64,000 nt of DNA from JAAXHB01 sp965214945 (GCA_965214945.1 OZ244029.1:2976001-3040000); one strand, 5' to 3'; positions 25,834 to 35,777 are shown, numbered from the stretch's first letter. Notes: generated from the letters alone by a model not told the origin. Numbers and translations are program-made.

Positions 25834-28800
25834 TCAGACTCCGGTGCCGGTGAGAACATTCTCATAGCCGGTGCCGCCCGCGTTGCCCGACTCTTGCGGC
25901 TCGCCGTATCCGCCGCCGCCCGGCAGCTCCAGGCGCACGGTGTCGTCGGGCGTCAGCGTCAGGCGGGCCTGCGTGGTGACCGGCTCGCCGTTCACCTTGA
26001 ACGTCCCAGCCGCGCCCGGCTCGCCACCGAAGATGCCCTGCGGCGGGTCGGTGAGACGGCTCGTTACGGCGTTCAGCTGCCACGGCCGGGCTGTGTCAAC
26101 GACGAACTCGATCACCTGGCCCAGGCCGCCGGTCTGCGCGCCGCCGCCGCCGGAGCCGGAGCGCAGCGCCTTACGCAGGAACCGCACCGGCGCGGAGGCC
26201 TCCACCACCTCAATCGGCACAGCCGACACGCCGGTGGGGTACGAGCAGGCGTCGAGCCCCGGCTTGGAGGCCCGAGCCCCGACCCCACCCGCGTAGGTGA
26301 ACATCGCGGTGATGAACGGGCTGCCGTCGTCGTGGTGGCCGTTCACCTGCATCGTCCACACTGCTCCGGCGCCCTCGGCCATCGACTCGGCGGGCCTCAC
26401 CTGTGCCAGTGCCTTGAGCAGAGCGTTGGGTAGGAACATGCCCACCACGTGGCGTGCGGTGCCCGGCTGCGGCAACACCGCGTTGACTATCGAGCCCTCC
26501 GGCGCCGACAGCCTGATCGGCGCCAGGCTGCCGTGGTTGTTGGGAATACTGGGGTTGAGCACCGAGCGCACCGTGAACGTGGTATAGGCGTGGGTGTAGT
26601 TGCGCACGACGTTGATGCCCCACGGACTGGCCGGGCTGGAGCCCTCGTAGTCGACGGTGATCTCCCCCGCCTCTGGGTCGACGTCTAGGGCGCACACGAT
26701 GTCCACCCGGCTGCCGTCCACCAGATCTAGCACCGCGGCGCCGTCGTAACGTCCCGGCGCCAGTTGCGCGATGCTCGACCGGGTCGCGGCCTCGGAGCGC
26801 TCAATGATCTCATCGGCGAGGTCTTCGATGTCGTCGAGGCCGTGAGCGTCGCACAGCGCGGCCAGTCGTTGAGCGCCCACTTCACCTGAGGCCATCTGGG
26901 CGTGCAGGTCGCCGGCCATGTGGTCGGGCTGTCGGACGTTCGACAGAATGAACCGCCACACGTCGGGGTTGCGCTCACCGATGCTCGGCACCCTGTCCGC
27001 CGTGCCGTGCCCGTCACCGTGCGCATCGTTGGCGTGGCCGTCGCCGCCCTCGCCGCTTCTCGTCAGCTTGCAGATCGGGATCCACAGCCCCTCTTCGAAG
27101 CAGTCCCGGCCGCCCGCACCGATTCCGTAGCCGCCCACATCGGTGTGGTGGATCGTTGATCCGAAGAGCGCGATCAGCTTGGGTTCGCCCCCTCCGGCGG
27201 GTCTCCGCCAGGCGGGCACCAGCACGGTCACGTCGAGCAGTTGGCCCGCCGTCTTGTAGGGGTCGTTGGTGATGAGCACGTCACCGGGCTTCAGCGACTC
27301 CACCGGAAAGTCCGCCAGCATGTTCGTGGCGCCGATGGCCAGACTGTTGATGTGGCCGGGCGTGCCCGTCACGGCCTGGGCGACCATCCGCCCTCTGCGG
27401 TCGAACACCGCGTTGGCCAGGTCGCCGGCCTCTCGCACGATCGGGCTGAACGCGGCGCGTTGCAGGGCCCGGGCCTGCTCGTTGACGGTTGAGATCAGCG
27501 ACTGCCACAGGATCTCCATCTCGACGGGATCGAAGACCATCCGGCCCCGGCCCTCGTGCTCGGCTTGCCGCCCGTGCCGCCGACGGGCACCGGCGCGCAC
27601 GTTGGGGCGGCGCTCGGCGCGCACCGCGATCAGGTTGCCGTCGGGGGCCACCTCTGCGTTCCAGTCGGGGCGGATCACCGTGGTGGTCTCACGCTCTTCC
27701 ACGATGGCCGGCCCCTCAATGGCCGCTCCGGGCGCGAGGTCGGCGCGGCGGTACACCGGAGTGGGCACCGGCGCGGCGGACTCGAACATCACAGGCCTCG
27801 TCGATATCACCACCGGAGCAGGCGTCTCGCTATGGCCGGACGCCGTCTGCTGTCCGTGGTGTGCGGCCGTCTCTACGCGGGGCGCATAGGCGGAGAGCCG
27901 CCAGGTGACGGCCTCGACGGCCACGTCGGGAATAGTCATGCCGTAGACGTTGCGGTACTCGCGCTCGAACGCGTCCCGCACCTCATCATCGCTGGCGGGC
28001 CATGTTTCACCCTCGCCCACCCAGACGGTGATCTCGTTTCCCTGGCCTTCGTAGCGGGCGTCGATCCCGTAGCGGAACCGCACGTCCGCGGCTGGCACAC
28101 CCGCGTCGGACAGCACACGCCGGCCCTCGCCGCGAAGCTCGTCCAACAGCGTGTCCCGCTCAACGTCTGCCACCTTGTCGAGGCGGCGAGGCATCGAGCG
28201 GGCCAGGTCGATGCGCACCGGCGACACCAGCGCCCCGAACGCCGAGAGCACACTGGCGTTCACCGGGAATATCACACGGTCGCTCTCGAGCATCTCTGCC
28301 ACGCCGCAGGCGTGAACGGGGCCGGCGCCCCCGAAGGCCACCAATGGCACGCCCCGCAGGTCGACGCCCTGCTCCACGCCGTGCATCCGGGCGGCGTCCG
28401 CCATGTTCTGGTTGACCACCTCATGGATGCCGGCCGCGGTGTCGGCGGCCGGCAGGCCCAGCCCGTCGGCAAGCGCCTGCGTGGCTGCGGCGGCGAGGCT
28501 CGCGTCGAGGGGCATGTCGCCGCCGAGGAACGCGTCCGGGTCGAGCAGCCCGAGCACCACGTCGGCGTCGGTCACCGCGGCGCCGGCTCCCCCGCGGGCG
28601 TAGCTGGCGGGCCCCGGATCGGCGCCCGCCGACTCCGGCCCCACCTTGAGCAGTCCGAACTGGTCGAGACGGGCGAGCGACCCGCCGCCGGCGCCGATCT
28701 CCACCAGGTCAACCGACGGTACCGACACCGGCAGGCCCGAGCCCTTCTTGAAGCGGTAGACGCGCGCCACTTCGAAGGTGTTGGTGAGCGTCGGCTCGCC

Positions 28801-29709
28801 GCCGTCGATCAGGCAGGCCTTCGCGGTAGTGCCGCCCATGTCGAAGCACAGCAGGCGGCTCTCGCCGAGCTGCTCCGCCAGCCAGGTGCCGGCCAGCGCG
28901 CCCGCCGCCGGTCCCGACTCCACCAGCCTTATCGGGTTGCGGGACGCATCGGCGGCCGACACCACGCCGCCGTTAGACAGCATCATCAGCACGGCGCCCC
29001 CGAAGCCAGCCTCGGTGAGCCATTGCTGCAGCTCGTCGAGATAGGGGCCGATTATCGGTATGGTGGCCGCGTTGCATGCCGCGGTGACCATGCGCGGGTA
29101 CTCGCGGATCTGCGGCGACACCTCTGCTGAGCAGCACACCGGCACGTCGAGGTCGCGGCGCAGGCGGCTGGCTACGGCCCGCTCGTTAGCGGGATTGACG
29201 TAGGAGTTCAGAAGGCAGACCGCCACCGCCTCCACCTCGGCGGCCTGCAGCCGGGCGGACAGCTCGGCAAGGGCGTCGTCGTCGGGCTCGGTCAGCACCC
29301 GCCCCGTGGCTGCGGTGCGCTCCTCGAGCTCGAACGTCAGCTCCGGGCCGACTGGCGGACGTGCGAACTCGATCTGCAGGTCGTACATGTCGTAGCGGTG
29401 TTCGTCGCGGATCAGCAGCGTGTCGCCGAAGCCCGCGGTGGTCACCAGCGCCGCTCTGCCCGTCTTGCCCTCGATCAGAGCGTTGGTGATCACCGTGGTG
29501 GCGTGGACGATTGGTGCGGTTATCTCCGCGGGGGTGACGCCGGCCTTGGTCAACAGGCTCTGCACGGCGGTGCGCACGCCGTCGAGCAGCGCTGCGGGCG
29601 TGGTGAGGGTCTTGTCCACCATCACATGGCCGGTTCGGGCGTCGAGCAGCACTACATCGGTGAACGTCCCGCCGACGTCGACGGCAAGCCTCCAGTCGCG
29701 CTCAGTCAC
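25834..29709 (-). CDS. fused hydantoinase A/B (oxoprolinase family)
   Basis: 1291 residues. About 1-690 are HyuA: an actin-like ATPase start DVGGTFTDVVLLD, VHATTVITNALIEGK, CFDMGGTTAKACLI and AFGGAGPVHACG. About 720-1291 are HyuB: EILWQSLISTVNEQARALQRAAFSPI cut short here, LITNDPYKT and a C-terminal LPGGGGYGEP. Bacterial N-methylhydantoinases and acetone carboxylase-like relatives usually split these; a single chain of this length resembles 5-oxoprolinase. It would hydrolyse a cyclic imide, hydantoin or 5-oxoproline with ATP. A His/Asp/Gly-rich insertion lies around residues 905-925. First catalytic step of the operon by inference. Confidence 0.92.
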   Translation of the reverse strand: MTERDWRLAVDVGGTFTDVVLLDARTGHVMVDKTLTTPAALLDGVRTAVQSLLTKAGVTPAEITAPIVHATTVITNALIEGKTGRAALVTTAGFGDTLLIRDEHRYDMYDLQIEFARPPVGPELTFELEERTAATGRVLTEPDDDALAELSARLQAAEVEAVAVCLLNSYVNPANERAVASRLRRDLDVPVCCSAEVSPQIREYPRMVTAACNAATIPIIGPYLDELQQWLTEAGFGGAVLMMLSNGGVVSAADASRNPIRLVESGPAAGALAGTWLAEQLGESRLLCFDMGGTTAKACLIDGGEPTLTNTFEVARVYRFKKGSGLPVSVPSVDLVEIGAGGGSLARLDQFGLLKVGPESAGADPGPASYARGGAGAAVTDADVVLGLLDPDAFLGGDMPLDASLAAAATQALADGLGLPAADTAAGIHEVVNQNMADAARMHGVEQGVDLRGVPLVAFGGAGPVHACGVAEMLESDRVIFPVNASVLSAFGALVSPVRIDLARSMPRRLDKVADVERDTLLDELRGEGRRVLSDAGVPAADVRFRYGIDARYEGQGNEITVWVGEGETWPASDDEVRDAFEREYRNVYGMTIPDVAVEAVTWRLSAYAPRVETAAHHGQQTASGHSETPAPVVISTRPVMFESAAPVPTPVYRRADLAPGAAIEGPAIVEERETTTVIRPDWNAEVAPDGNLIAVRAERRPNVRAGARRRHGRQAEHEGRGRMVFDPVEMEILWQSLISTVNEQARALQRAAFSPIVREAGDLANAVFDRRGRMVAQAVTGTPGHINSLAIGATNMLADFPVESLKPGDVLITNDPYKTAGQLLDVTVLVPAWRRPAGGGEPKLIALFGSTIHHTDVGGYGIGAGGRDCFEEGLWIPICKLTRSGEGGDGHANDAHGDGHGTADRVPSIGERNPDVWRFILSNVRQPDHMAGDLHAQMASGEVGAQRLAALCDAHGLDDIEDLADEIIERSEAATRSSIAQLAPGRYDGAAVLDLVDGSRVDIVCALDVDPEAGEITVDYEGSSPASPWGINVVRNYTHAYTTFTVRSVLNPSIPNNHGSLAPIRLSAPEGSIVNAVLPQPGTARHVVGMFLPNALLKALAQVRPAESMAEGAGAVWTMQVNGHHDDGSPFITAMFTYAGGVGARASKPGLDACSYPTGVSAVPIEVVEASAPVRFLRKALRSGSGGGGAQTGGLGQVIEFVVDTARPWQLNAVTSRLTDPPQGIFGGEPGAAGTFKVNGEPVTTQARLTLTPDDTVRLELPGGGGYGEPQESGNAGGTGYENVLTGTGV

Positions 29710-29755
29710 GTAGCAGGCCCTTTCAGGCGTGCGCCGTGCGCGCGGCCGCCATTGT

Positions 29756-30151
29756 TCAGCCGTCGGCTAGGTCGGCCCGGGGCGGGGCGAACACGTCGAG
29801 GATCCAGCACTCGCCGTACTCGTCGTCGCCGATGAACACCGAGTCGCCGTGCCATACCGAGCGCGGTGCCAGGTAGACATCGCCGGCGCTTAGCACCACC
29901 CGCTCGTCGTTGTCGCCGTCGGGCCCGATGCGGAAGTCGAGCTTGCCCCGCATGATGATCCCGAGCTGCTCGTTGTCGGCGTGATTGTGCAAAACCGAGC
30001 CGACGGCACCGCCGTTGATGCGCCAGAAGCAGAGCTGGAGGTACTCGCCGGTGATCACTCGCCGCCGGAAGCCGGGCCTGGCCGTTTCAATGAAGGCGTC
30101 GTCTTCCAAGAAGTGGCAGTACTGGTTGGAGAATGCGTCGGCAACGCTCAA
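29756..30151 (-). CDS. cupin-domain protein
   Basis: 131 residues. The cupin motif pair is GGAVGSVLHNHADNEQLGIIMRGKLDFRI (only partly quoted as HNHADNEQ) and APRSVWHGDSV, giving the usual His/Glu metal ligands. It lies 46 nt ahead of the fused hydantoinase gene and 78 nt after the VOC gene. Small cupins of this kind may be isomerases or dioxygenases; the function is not clear. Confidence 0.82.
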   Translation of the reverse strand: MSVADAFSNQYCHFLEDDAFIETARPGFRRRVITGEYLQLCFWRINGGAVGSVLHNHADNEQLGIIMRGKLDFRIGPDGDNDERVVLSAGDVYLAPRSVWHGDSVFIGDDEYGECWILDVFAPPRADLADG

Positions 30152-30229
30152 GCGGGGCTCCTTCTAGGCGGCGGGCACATGCGGCATGGTCTGGCTGGCA
30201 GCCGAAGTCGGCTGGCGGTGGGGGCGAAG

Positions 30230-30703
30230 TCAGGCCAGCGCCGCGAACCGGGCCTTGTCGGCGTTGATGTTTAACGGGCGGATTATCGCCTCGTTTTCCT
30301 CGGTGCCCCAATGCTCGGGCGGCACCAGCCACATCACCTCGAACTCCAGCCCGTCCGGGTCTTTGGCGTAGAGGCTCTTGTTGACGCCGTGGTCGCTCTC
30401 GCCCACCAGCGCTCCGGCCTGCGTCAGCCGCCTGCGCATCTCGGAGAGTTCGTCGAGCGAGCCAACCTCCCAGGCGATGTGGTACATGCCCACAGTCTGC
30501 CTCCCCGCCTGCGACGGGCCGGCACCGCTGCCGATGGAGAAGAACGCGATGTCGTGGTGGTTCTCCGACGCCGGGGCGCGCATGAACGCGAACCTGCCGG
30601 GGTTGTCGATGATCGTGCGGAACCCGAGCACCTCCGAGTAGAACTGCTGGTGACGGCGGCTGTCGCGCACGTACAGCACAGCATGGTTCATTCCGGAGAT
30701 CAT
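30230..30703 (-). CDS. VOC-family (glyoxalase/extradiol dioxygenase-like) protein
   Basis: 157 residues with two beta-alpha-beta-beta-beta modules. Metal ligands of the vicinal-oxygen-chelate fold are visible: His in MNHAVLYVRD, His in VGMYHIAWEV, and Glu in DPDGLEFEVMW. It could be an extradiol-type dioxygenase, an epimerase or a lyase. It is the first gene of the hydantoinase operon, so the operon promoter should lie in the AT-rich stretch just upstream (30,704-30,960). Confidence 0.86.
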   Translation of the reverse strand: MISGMNHAVLYVRDSRRHQQFYSEVLGFRTIIDNPGRFAFMRAPASENHHDIAFFSIGSGAGPSQAGRQTVGMYHIAWEVGSLDELSEMRRRLTQAGALVGESDHGVNKSLYAKDPDGLEFEVMWLVPPEHWGTEENEAIIRPLNINADKARFAALA

Positions 30704-30965
30704 GGCATCGCCTTCCTCTCTAGCAGCGCCCGGCTATTCACAGCACGAGCCTACGCCCTTGGGAGCCGGTCGCCTCAAGCTGCCTAATCCTGATTTCTGT
30801 CTTTAACCAATGAGTTCTTGACGATGTCCGAACGATAGGTCAAGTTATTGAGTGTACAGTTCGGTGACAGGATCGTATAAGGATCCCTACACCGGATGAT
30901 GTATCAAAATACTACTCACGCATTGACAAAATATTGCTCATGTATTGAACTGTCAGCGACATATT
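30704..30965. promoter_or_regulatory. AT-rich intergenic region with divergent promoters expected
   Basis: This gap separates the minus-strand hydantoinase operon from the plus-strand methylase remnant and is distinctly AT-rich. A perfect TTGACA occurs at 30,923-30,928 on the plus strand, but the -10 candidate at the proper distance (TGAACT) is weak. No gene or RNA can be recognised within it. The composition change marks the left edge of a foreign segment. Confidence 0.35.
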
Positions 30966-30996
30966 GTGGCTAATAGTAATATTGTGGCTAATAGTA
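30961..30996 (+). repeat. 18-bp perfect tandem repeat
   Basis: The unit atattgtggctaatagta occurs twice head to tail. Being 18 bp, it keeps the frame of the small reading frame that starts inside it at 30,966, giving VANSNIVANSS at the N-terminus. Each unit carries its own GTG start codon, so the start may itself have been duplicated. Confidence 0.8.
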
Positions 30997-31109
30997 GTTG
31001 GACCGACGAGGGCGAAGTGCTAGAAGCGTACATGACCTATCGGACCCAAGCCCTCGAACGCAAAGTCAAGTCATCACTGCAGAAGGCCAAGTCCAACCCC
31101 GAGCGCTAG
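30966..31109 (+). CDS. small reading frame of unknown function
   Basis: 47 residues from a GTG at 30966 (or the GTG at 30984 in the second repeat unit) to TAG at 31107-31109. The product is polar with a basic helix-like C-terminus (QALERKVKSSLQKAKSNPER). It has no recognisable domain. It may be a small accessory gene or the trace of an upstream partner of the methylase; low confidence that it is expressed. Confidence 0.3.
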   Translation: MANSNIVANSSWTDEGEVLEAYMTYRTQALERKVKSSLQKAKSNPER

Positions 31110-31110
31110 C

Positions 31111-31275
31111 GTTTGGCCGTGGCCTCCGTGCCCGACGACCCCTGCGAAGCGCCCGTGTGCTCTACTGGTGCTCCAGATGGTGGAGCCCTTTGCCGACGTG
31201 ACCTTGCACTTCGCGCAGACCGAGGTGCCTCTTAAGGTGGCTGATCTGATCGCATATGCCGGAGATCCGTGTTGA
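31111..31275 (+). pseudogene. remnant 3' end of a gene before the DUF1156 methylase
   Basis: An open stretch ends in a plausible protein C-terminus (MVEPFADVTLHFAQTEVPLK followed by [12 protein letters not shown]). Its TGA at 31,273-31,275 overlaps the methylase start, the kind of coupling seen between genes of one operon. No start or upstream body exists, since the preceding codons look random. I read it as the surviving tail of a deleted upstream operon gene; the family is not recognised. Confidence 0.4.
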
Positions 31276-34012
31276 GCACCGACTACAAGCCGAAGCTGAT
31301 CGAGGTTGCTCTGCCGTTGGCTGAGATCAACGCTCAAGCGTCACGAGAAAAGTCGATCCGGCATGGTCACCCTTGCACGTTGCACTTGTGGTGGGCGCGC
31401 AGACCGCTGGCGGCTGCAAGGGCGGTGATCTGGGCATCGCTGGTTGATGACCCGTCGGGCGACGAGTCGCTGAGCAAGCAGCAGCAAGAGGCGGAACGGC
31501 AGCGGCTTTTTGGGATTCTTGAGCGGCTGGTGGTGTGGGAGAACTCCAACGACCCGCAGGTGCTTGGCGAGGCAAAGGCCGAGATAGAGCGCTGCTTCCC
31601 GGACGGTCCGCCACCGATCCTTGATCCGTTCGCGGGGGGGGGGGGTCTATCCCTTTAGAGGCACAGAGGTTGGGGCTCAAGGCTCTATCAGGCGATCTCA
31701 ACCCGGTAGCGGTGCTGATCCAGAAGGTGATGATCGAGATCCCGTCACGCTTCGCGGGCCAACCTCCAGTGCATCCGGATCTTCAAAACGAGATGGCCAC
31801 CTGGGAACGAGCACAGGGACTGGCAGCCGACGTGGCGGCTTACGGGCGCTGGATGCGAGACCAAGCCGAGAAGCGGATCGGGCACCTCTACCCCAATGCC
31901 ATCGGCCCCAACGGAGAGAAACTCACGCCGATTGCTTGGATCTGGGCGAGAACGGTCGAGTCGCCTGATCCGGCCTGGGACGGGCATGTTCCGCTTGTGG
32001 CGTCGTGGTACCTCGCTAAGCGGAGGGGCAAGCCGCCCGTTTGGATCGAGCCGGTGATCGACCGGGACGCTCAGACAATTTCCTATGCGGTCCGAACCGG
32101 CGGCGAGCCAACCCTAGATCGCACGGTGGACCGCGGAGGCGGGCGCTGTATCGCCACTGGCGCGAGCATGCCCTTTGACTACATCCGCTCGGAGTTTCAG
32201 GCGGATCGCAGCGGCCAGCAACTCATGGCGGTTGTCGCTGAGGGAGAACGGGGGCGTGTCTATTGTGGGTCGACCGTGGTCGACAGCGAAGCGGCCTCGG
32301 TCGACCACGCTATGGATCTGGGGCAGATTCCTTCCAATCCTCGAGACTTCAAGACCCCGAATTACGGCATGGACCGCTGGGAGCAATTGTTCACTCCGCG
32401 GCAGAGGACGGCACTAACCACATTCTCTGCTCTGTTGCCGGAGTTGCGGGAGATGGTGGAAGGCCATACGACAGCCGCGGGAATGGCTGTTGACAGGGTG
32501 CGGCTGCGTGACGGCGGTTCAGGAACAACGGCGTATACGGATGTGGTGGTCACGTGTTTGGCGTTCGCTGTCGACAAGTGTGCGGATTACTGGTCGACGA
32601 TCTGCACCTGGCACAACACAGGCGAGAAGATACGCAACACGTTTGGGCGGCAGGCGATTCCGATTACCTGGGACTTCGCGGAAGCCAACCCGTTCTCGGG
32701 TTCGACCGGGAACTGGATAGCGATGGTCGACTGGGTCCGAAAGGCCGTGGAGCGCCTCCCGGCGTCGGTGGCGGGTGAGGTGATCCAGCGTGACGCCAGG
32801 GCGAGGGTTCGGGAGAACCCCGGCGCGGTGGTCTGCACTGATCCGCCGTACTACGACAACATCTCCTATGCGGACCTGTCGGACTTCTTCTACGTTTGGC
32901 TGCGCCGCAACCTTTGCGATGTTTGGCCTGATGAGTGCGCCACTCTGCTGACTCCCAAGGCCGACGAGATGGTCGCCAACCGGTACCGGGCCGGGTCGAA
33001 ACAGAAGGCCGAGGCACATTTCGAGACAGGGATGGCGGGGTTTATGGCCGAGGTCGCCAAGGCTGCGGCCCCGGATGTGCCGGCAACGATCTTCTACGCC
33101 TACAAGGCGACCGAGACCAGCGGCGGCGGGGTCCGTTCCACCGGTTGGGACACGTTCCTGCAGGGCGTGGTGGATGCCGGGCTGCGGGTGAGTGCCACCT
33201 GGCCCATGCGCACGGAACTGAACAACCGGATCCTCGCTTCGAAGAGCAACGCTTTGGCGTCGTCGATCGTGCTGGCCTGCCGGCCTCGTCCAGTGGGGGC
33301 ATCGTTGGGGTCCCGCAGCGAGTTTGTGGGGGCTCTGCGCAACGAACTTCCCGAGGCTGTGCGGGTTCTCCAGTCAGGCAACATCGCCCCCGTCGACATG
33401 GCCCAGTCGACCATCGGACCTGGAATCGGGGTGTTCTCCCGCTACGCGAAGGTGGTAGAGGCCAATGGTTCGGCGATGCCGGTGTCGGCTGCGTTGGCGA
33501 TCATTAATGACGTGCTTGGCGAGATTCTCGACGGAGAAGAAGCCGAGTTCGACGCGGATTCTCGTTTCGCGGTCACTTGGTTCGCCCAGCACGGCTACGA
33601 ATCTGCCAGCTCTGGCGACGCTGACAACCTCGCCCGAGCCAAGAACACGTCCCTCGCCGGTATCGAGGAAGCCGGTATCGGTGAAGCCCGCGGCGGTCGG
33701 TTACGGCTGTACCGCCGCGACGAACTCGACCAGAACTGGCACCCGGCACAAGACGACCGGTTGACCGTATGGAAAGCAACCCAGCACCTCGTTGCCACCC
33801 TCGAACGCTCCGAATCACAAGCCGCCGCGCTGTTGCACCAGCTCGGCGGCGTGGCCGACCGGGCACGCCAACTCGCCTACGTGCTTTACGCGAAAGCAAA
33901 CAACAACGGCTTAGCCAAAGAAGCCACCGCCTACAACGGCCTGATCACCGCCTGGCCCGCTTTGCTGGAGATTGGTGCTCCTTTGGAAGAAGCCCAGTGG
34001 TCGTTACTCTGA
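31269..34012 (+). pseudogene. DUF1156-family adenine-specific DNA methylase (COG1743-like), frameshifted
   Basis: Two frames together make one methylase of about 910 residues. The first (31,269-31,658) has the DUF1156 N-terminus ([20 protein letters not shown]) and the SAM-binding DPFAGGG. The frame breaks in a 12-G run (31,634-31,645), after which [20 protein letters not shown] continues in the frame ending at 34,012. The catalytic motif DPPYYDN (about two fifths into the second part) and a downstream SYADLSDFFYVWLRR are intact. The change of one or two G would restore the frame, so a sequencing error, phase variation or a recent mutation are all possible. Such methylases usually have ATPase and helicase partners, which are absent here. 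Confidence 0.82.
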
Positions 34013-34204
34013 TCGACCATGAAAGCAAGGAGGTACCGCCATTACGAACACTAAGTAGACACGAACACTAAGTAGACCATTACAAAAACCCTGGCTCGTC
34101 GCATGGATGGTGCGTGACCGTCTGTCTTAAACCCAATAGCAGGATGGGGAACTAAAGGAGTACCGCAAAGGAGTACTGCTGCACTACCACATTCGGGTTA
34201 CGGG
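34013..34204. repeat. intergenic stretch with two short tandem repeats
   Basis: After the methylase stop, acgaacactaagtagac occurs twice in tandem (34,044-34,060 and 34,061-34,077). A second, near-perfect 13-bp pair, aaaggagtaccgc/aaaggagtactgc, lies at 34,154-34,179. There is no gene in this interval, and composition is lower in GC than the flanks, as in the methylase itself. Confidence 0.65.
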
Positions 34205-34702
34205 TTAGTGGCGCTTGACGCCTCCGTATTTCATGCGGGTGTCGCTCATAGCGGACGCGCGCACGCTGTCGTTGTTGATGCCGCCGTCTACCAGCTCTCC
34301 TGCGAACAGTGTGTGCGTGCCGAAGTCGACGGCGCGTCGCACTACGCAGTCCATCCAAGCGATGGCGTCGTCAAACACCGGTGCGCCGGTGGCGGCCTCC
34401 CGCACTGGCCAGCCGTTCAGCTTCCCTTCGACGTAGGCGGCCGGCTTGGAGAACTTCACGAAAACGCGGGTGTTGGACGAGTCCCACAGGTTCACAGTGA
34501 AAGAGCCGCCAGCGGTGATCAGCCGGTGTGTGACCGCTGTGTTGTCCACGCCAATGCCGATCAGCACCGGCTCCATCGAGAGCTGTGTGATCCAGCTCGT
34601 GGTCATGGCGTTGCGTTCTTCACCGGCACGCGAGCCAACCAAGGCCAGCGCATTAGGGATCTTCCATGTGATCCGGTTCACGAGCTTGCTGTCTAGTGCC
34701 AC
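34205..34702 (-). CDS. flavin reductase-like domain protein
   Basis: 165 residues. The FMN-binding split-barrel pattern is present: NALALVGSRAGEERNAMTTSWITQ is the classic segment (quoted in part as NAMTTSW), followed by PVLIGIGVDNTAVTHRLI and a SFTVNLW strand. Members reduce FMN/FAD with NAD(P)H for a partner monooxygenase or bind FMN themselves. No partner lies beside it. The gene uses a GTG start and is transcribed toward the methylase remnant. Confidence 0.85.
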   Translation of the reverse strand: MALDSKLVNRITWKIPNALALVGSRAGEERNAMTTSWITQLSMEPVLIGIGVDNTAVTHRLITAGGSFTVNLWDSSNTRVFVKFSKPAAYVEGKLNGWPVREAATGAPVFDDAIAWMDCVVRRAVDFGTHTLFAGELVDGGINNDSVRASAMSDTRMKYGGVKRH

Positions 34703-34855
34703 AAGCCAACTTTAGCCTAGACATCCGGCGGCCCGCGATTCGTAGCGGTGCCGTTGTGTAACGCGGCTTCTCCAGACGACCGCGTCTGCCGCTCTCCGTT
34801 GCTCGCTCGCGGCGCAGCGGTGCCGCCGGGTGGCGCGGCGGGACAGACTCAGTGA

Positions 34856-35704
34856 GTGTGGCGCACCGAGCGGCTCGCTCCCGAGCCGCTGTTCATGGTC
34901 GGCGCGGTGTCTCAGTACCTGGGCGCGGCCGTGGCGGTGAACCTTTTCGCGGAGGTGGCTCCGGGAGGCGCAGCGCTGCTTCGCGTGACCGGCGCGGCAC
35001 TGACGGTGATCGCGCTGAGGCGGTCATGGCGCCGTCGTTGGACGCGCCGCGACCTGGCGTGGGCAGGCGCGTTCGGCGTGGCACTGGCCGCGATGAACAC
35101 GTCCATCTACTACTCCCTCGCCGAGCTACCGCTGGGAAACGCCGTCGCTGTGGAGTTCATCGGCCCCTTAACCGTGGCAGCCGCAGGCGCCCGGACGCTT
35201 CGCTCGGGTGGGGCGCTCGGGCTGACCGTAGCGGGTGTGGCGGTGCTCGCCGGAGCGGACGCGCCCGGCACGTTGCGAGGCGTCGGCTTCGCTCTGCTGG
35301 CAGGCGCGTTCTGGGCTGCGTACATCGTTTTGGGCCACCGCGTGGCCCGCGGCCCGGCGTCGGTGGACGGTCTCGGTGTGGGGATGCTGGCCGGCGCTGT
35401 CGCAATCAGCGGGTTCGGCCTGCGCGACGTGGCCTCGGCGCTCGGGTCGCCCCAGGTGCTGCTCCTCGGCTTCACCACCGGACTGCTCTCCAACGTGATC
35501 CCGTATTGGATCGACCAGGTGGTGATGAAGCGCATCGACCAGCACCGCTTCGCCCTGCTGCAGGCGCTTCTGCCGGTGACCGCCACGCTAATAGGGCTGC
35601 TGGCGCTGTTCCAGGTGCCCAGCCCGCGTGAACTGGCCGGCATCGGCCTTGTAGTAGCCGCCATCGTGCTCGGCCGCAGCGACGGCAGTCGTACAACGCC
35701 TTGA
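34856..35704 (+). CDS. EamA/RhtA-type exporter
   Basis: 282 residues with ten hydrophobic helices in two EamA repeats (about 10-135 and 145-275). The first repeat has MNTSIYYSLAELPLGNAVAVEFIGPL, of which SLAELPLG is the family's typical loop, and the second has VVMKRIDQHRFALLQALLPV. This is the drug/metabolite transporter superfamily; RhtA exports threonine and homoserine. The GTG at 34856 was chosen; a longer overlapping frame is a shadow. Confidence 0.88.
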   Translation: MWRTERLAPEPLFMVGAVSQYLGAAVAVNLFAEVAPGGAALLRVTGAALTVIALRRSWRRRWTRRDLAWAGAFGVALAAMNTSIYYSLAELPLGNAVAVEFIGPLTVAAAGARTLRSGGALGLTVAGVAVLAGADAPGTLRGVGFALLAGAFWAAYIVLGHRVARGPASVDGLGVGMLAGAVAISGFGLRDVASALGSPQVLLLGFTTGLLSNVIPYWIDQVVMKRIDQHRFALLQALLPVTATLIGLLALFQVPSPRELAGIGLVVAAIVLGRSDGSRTTP

Positions 35705-35777
35705 AGCCTCGACGCCTGGGGAGCCTCGGCTCGGCGGTCACTGCCGGCCGGGGCCCTCGTCCGCGACGACTTGACAG

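Noticed and set aside
24865..26433. 522-residue plus-strand frame across the CoA ligase and hydantoinase
   Set aside because: Spans two real genes on the other strand and has biased, domain-free composition.
27556..29130. 524-residue plus-strand frame opposite the hydantoinase gene
   Set aside because: It is antisense to a clear 1291-residue enzyme; its protein is Arg/His/Gly-rich without any domain, typical for the complement of GC-rich coding DNA.
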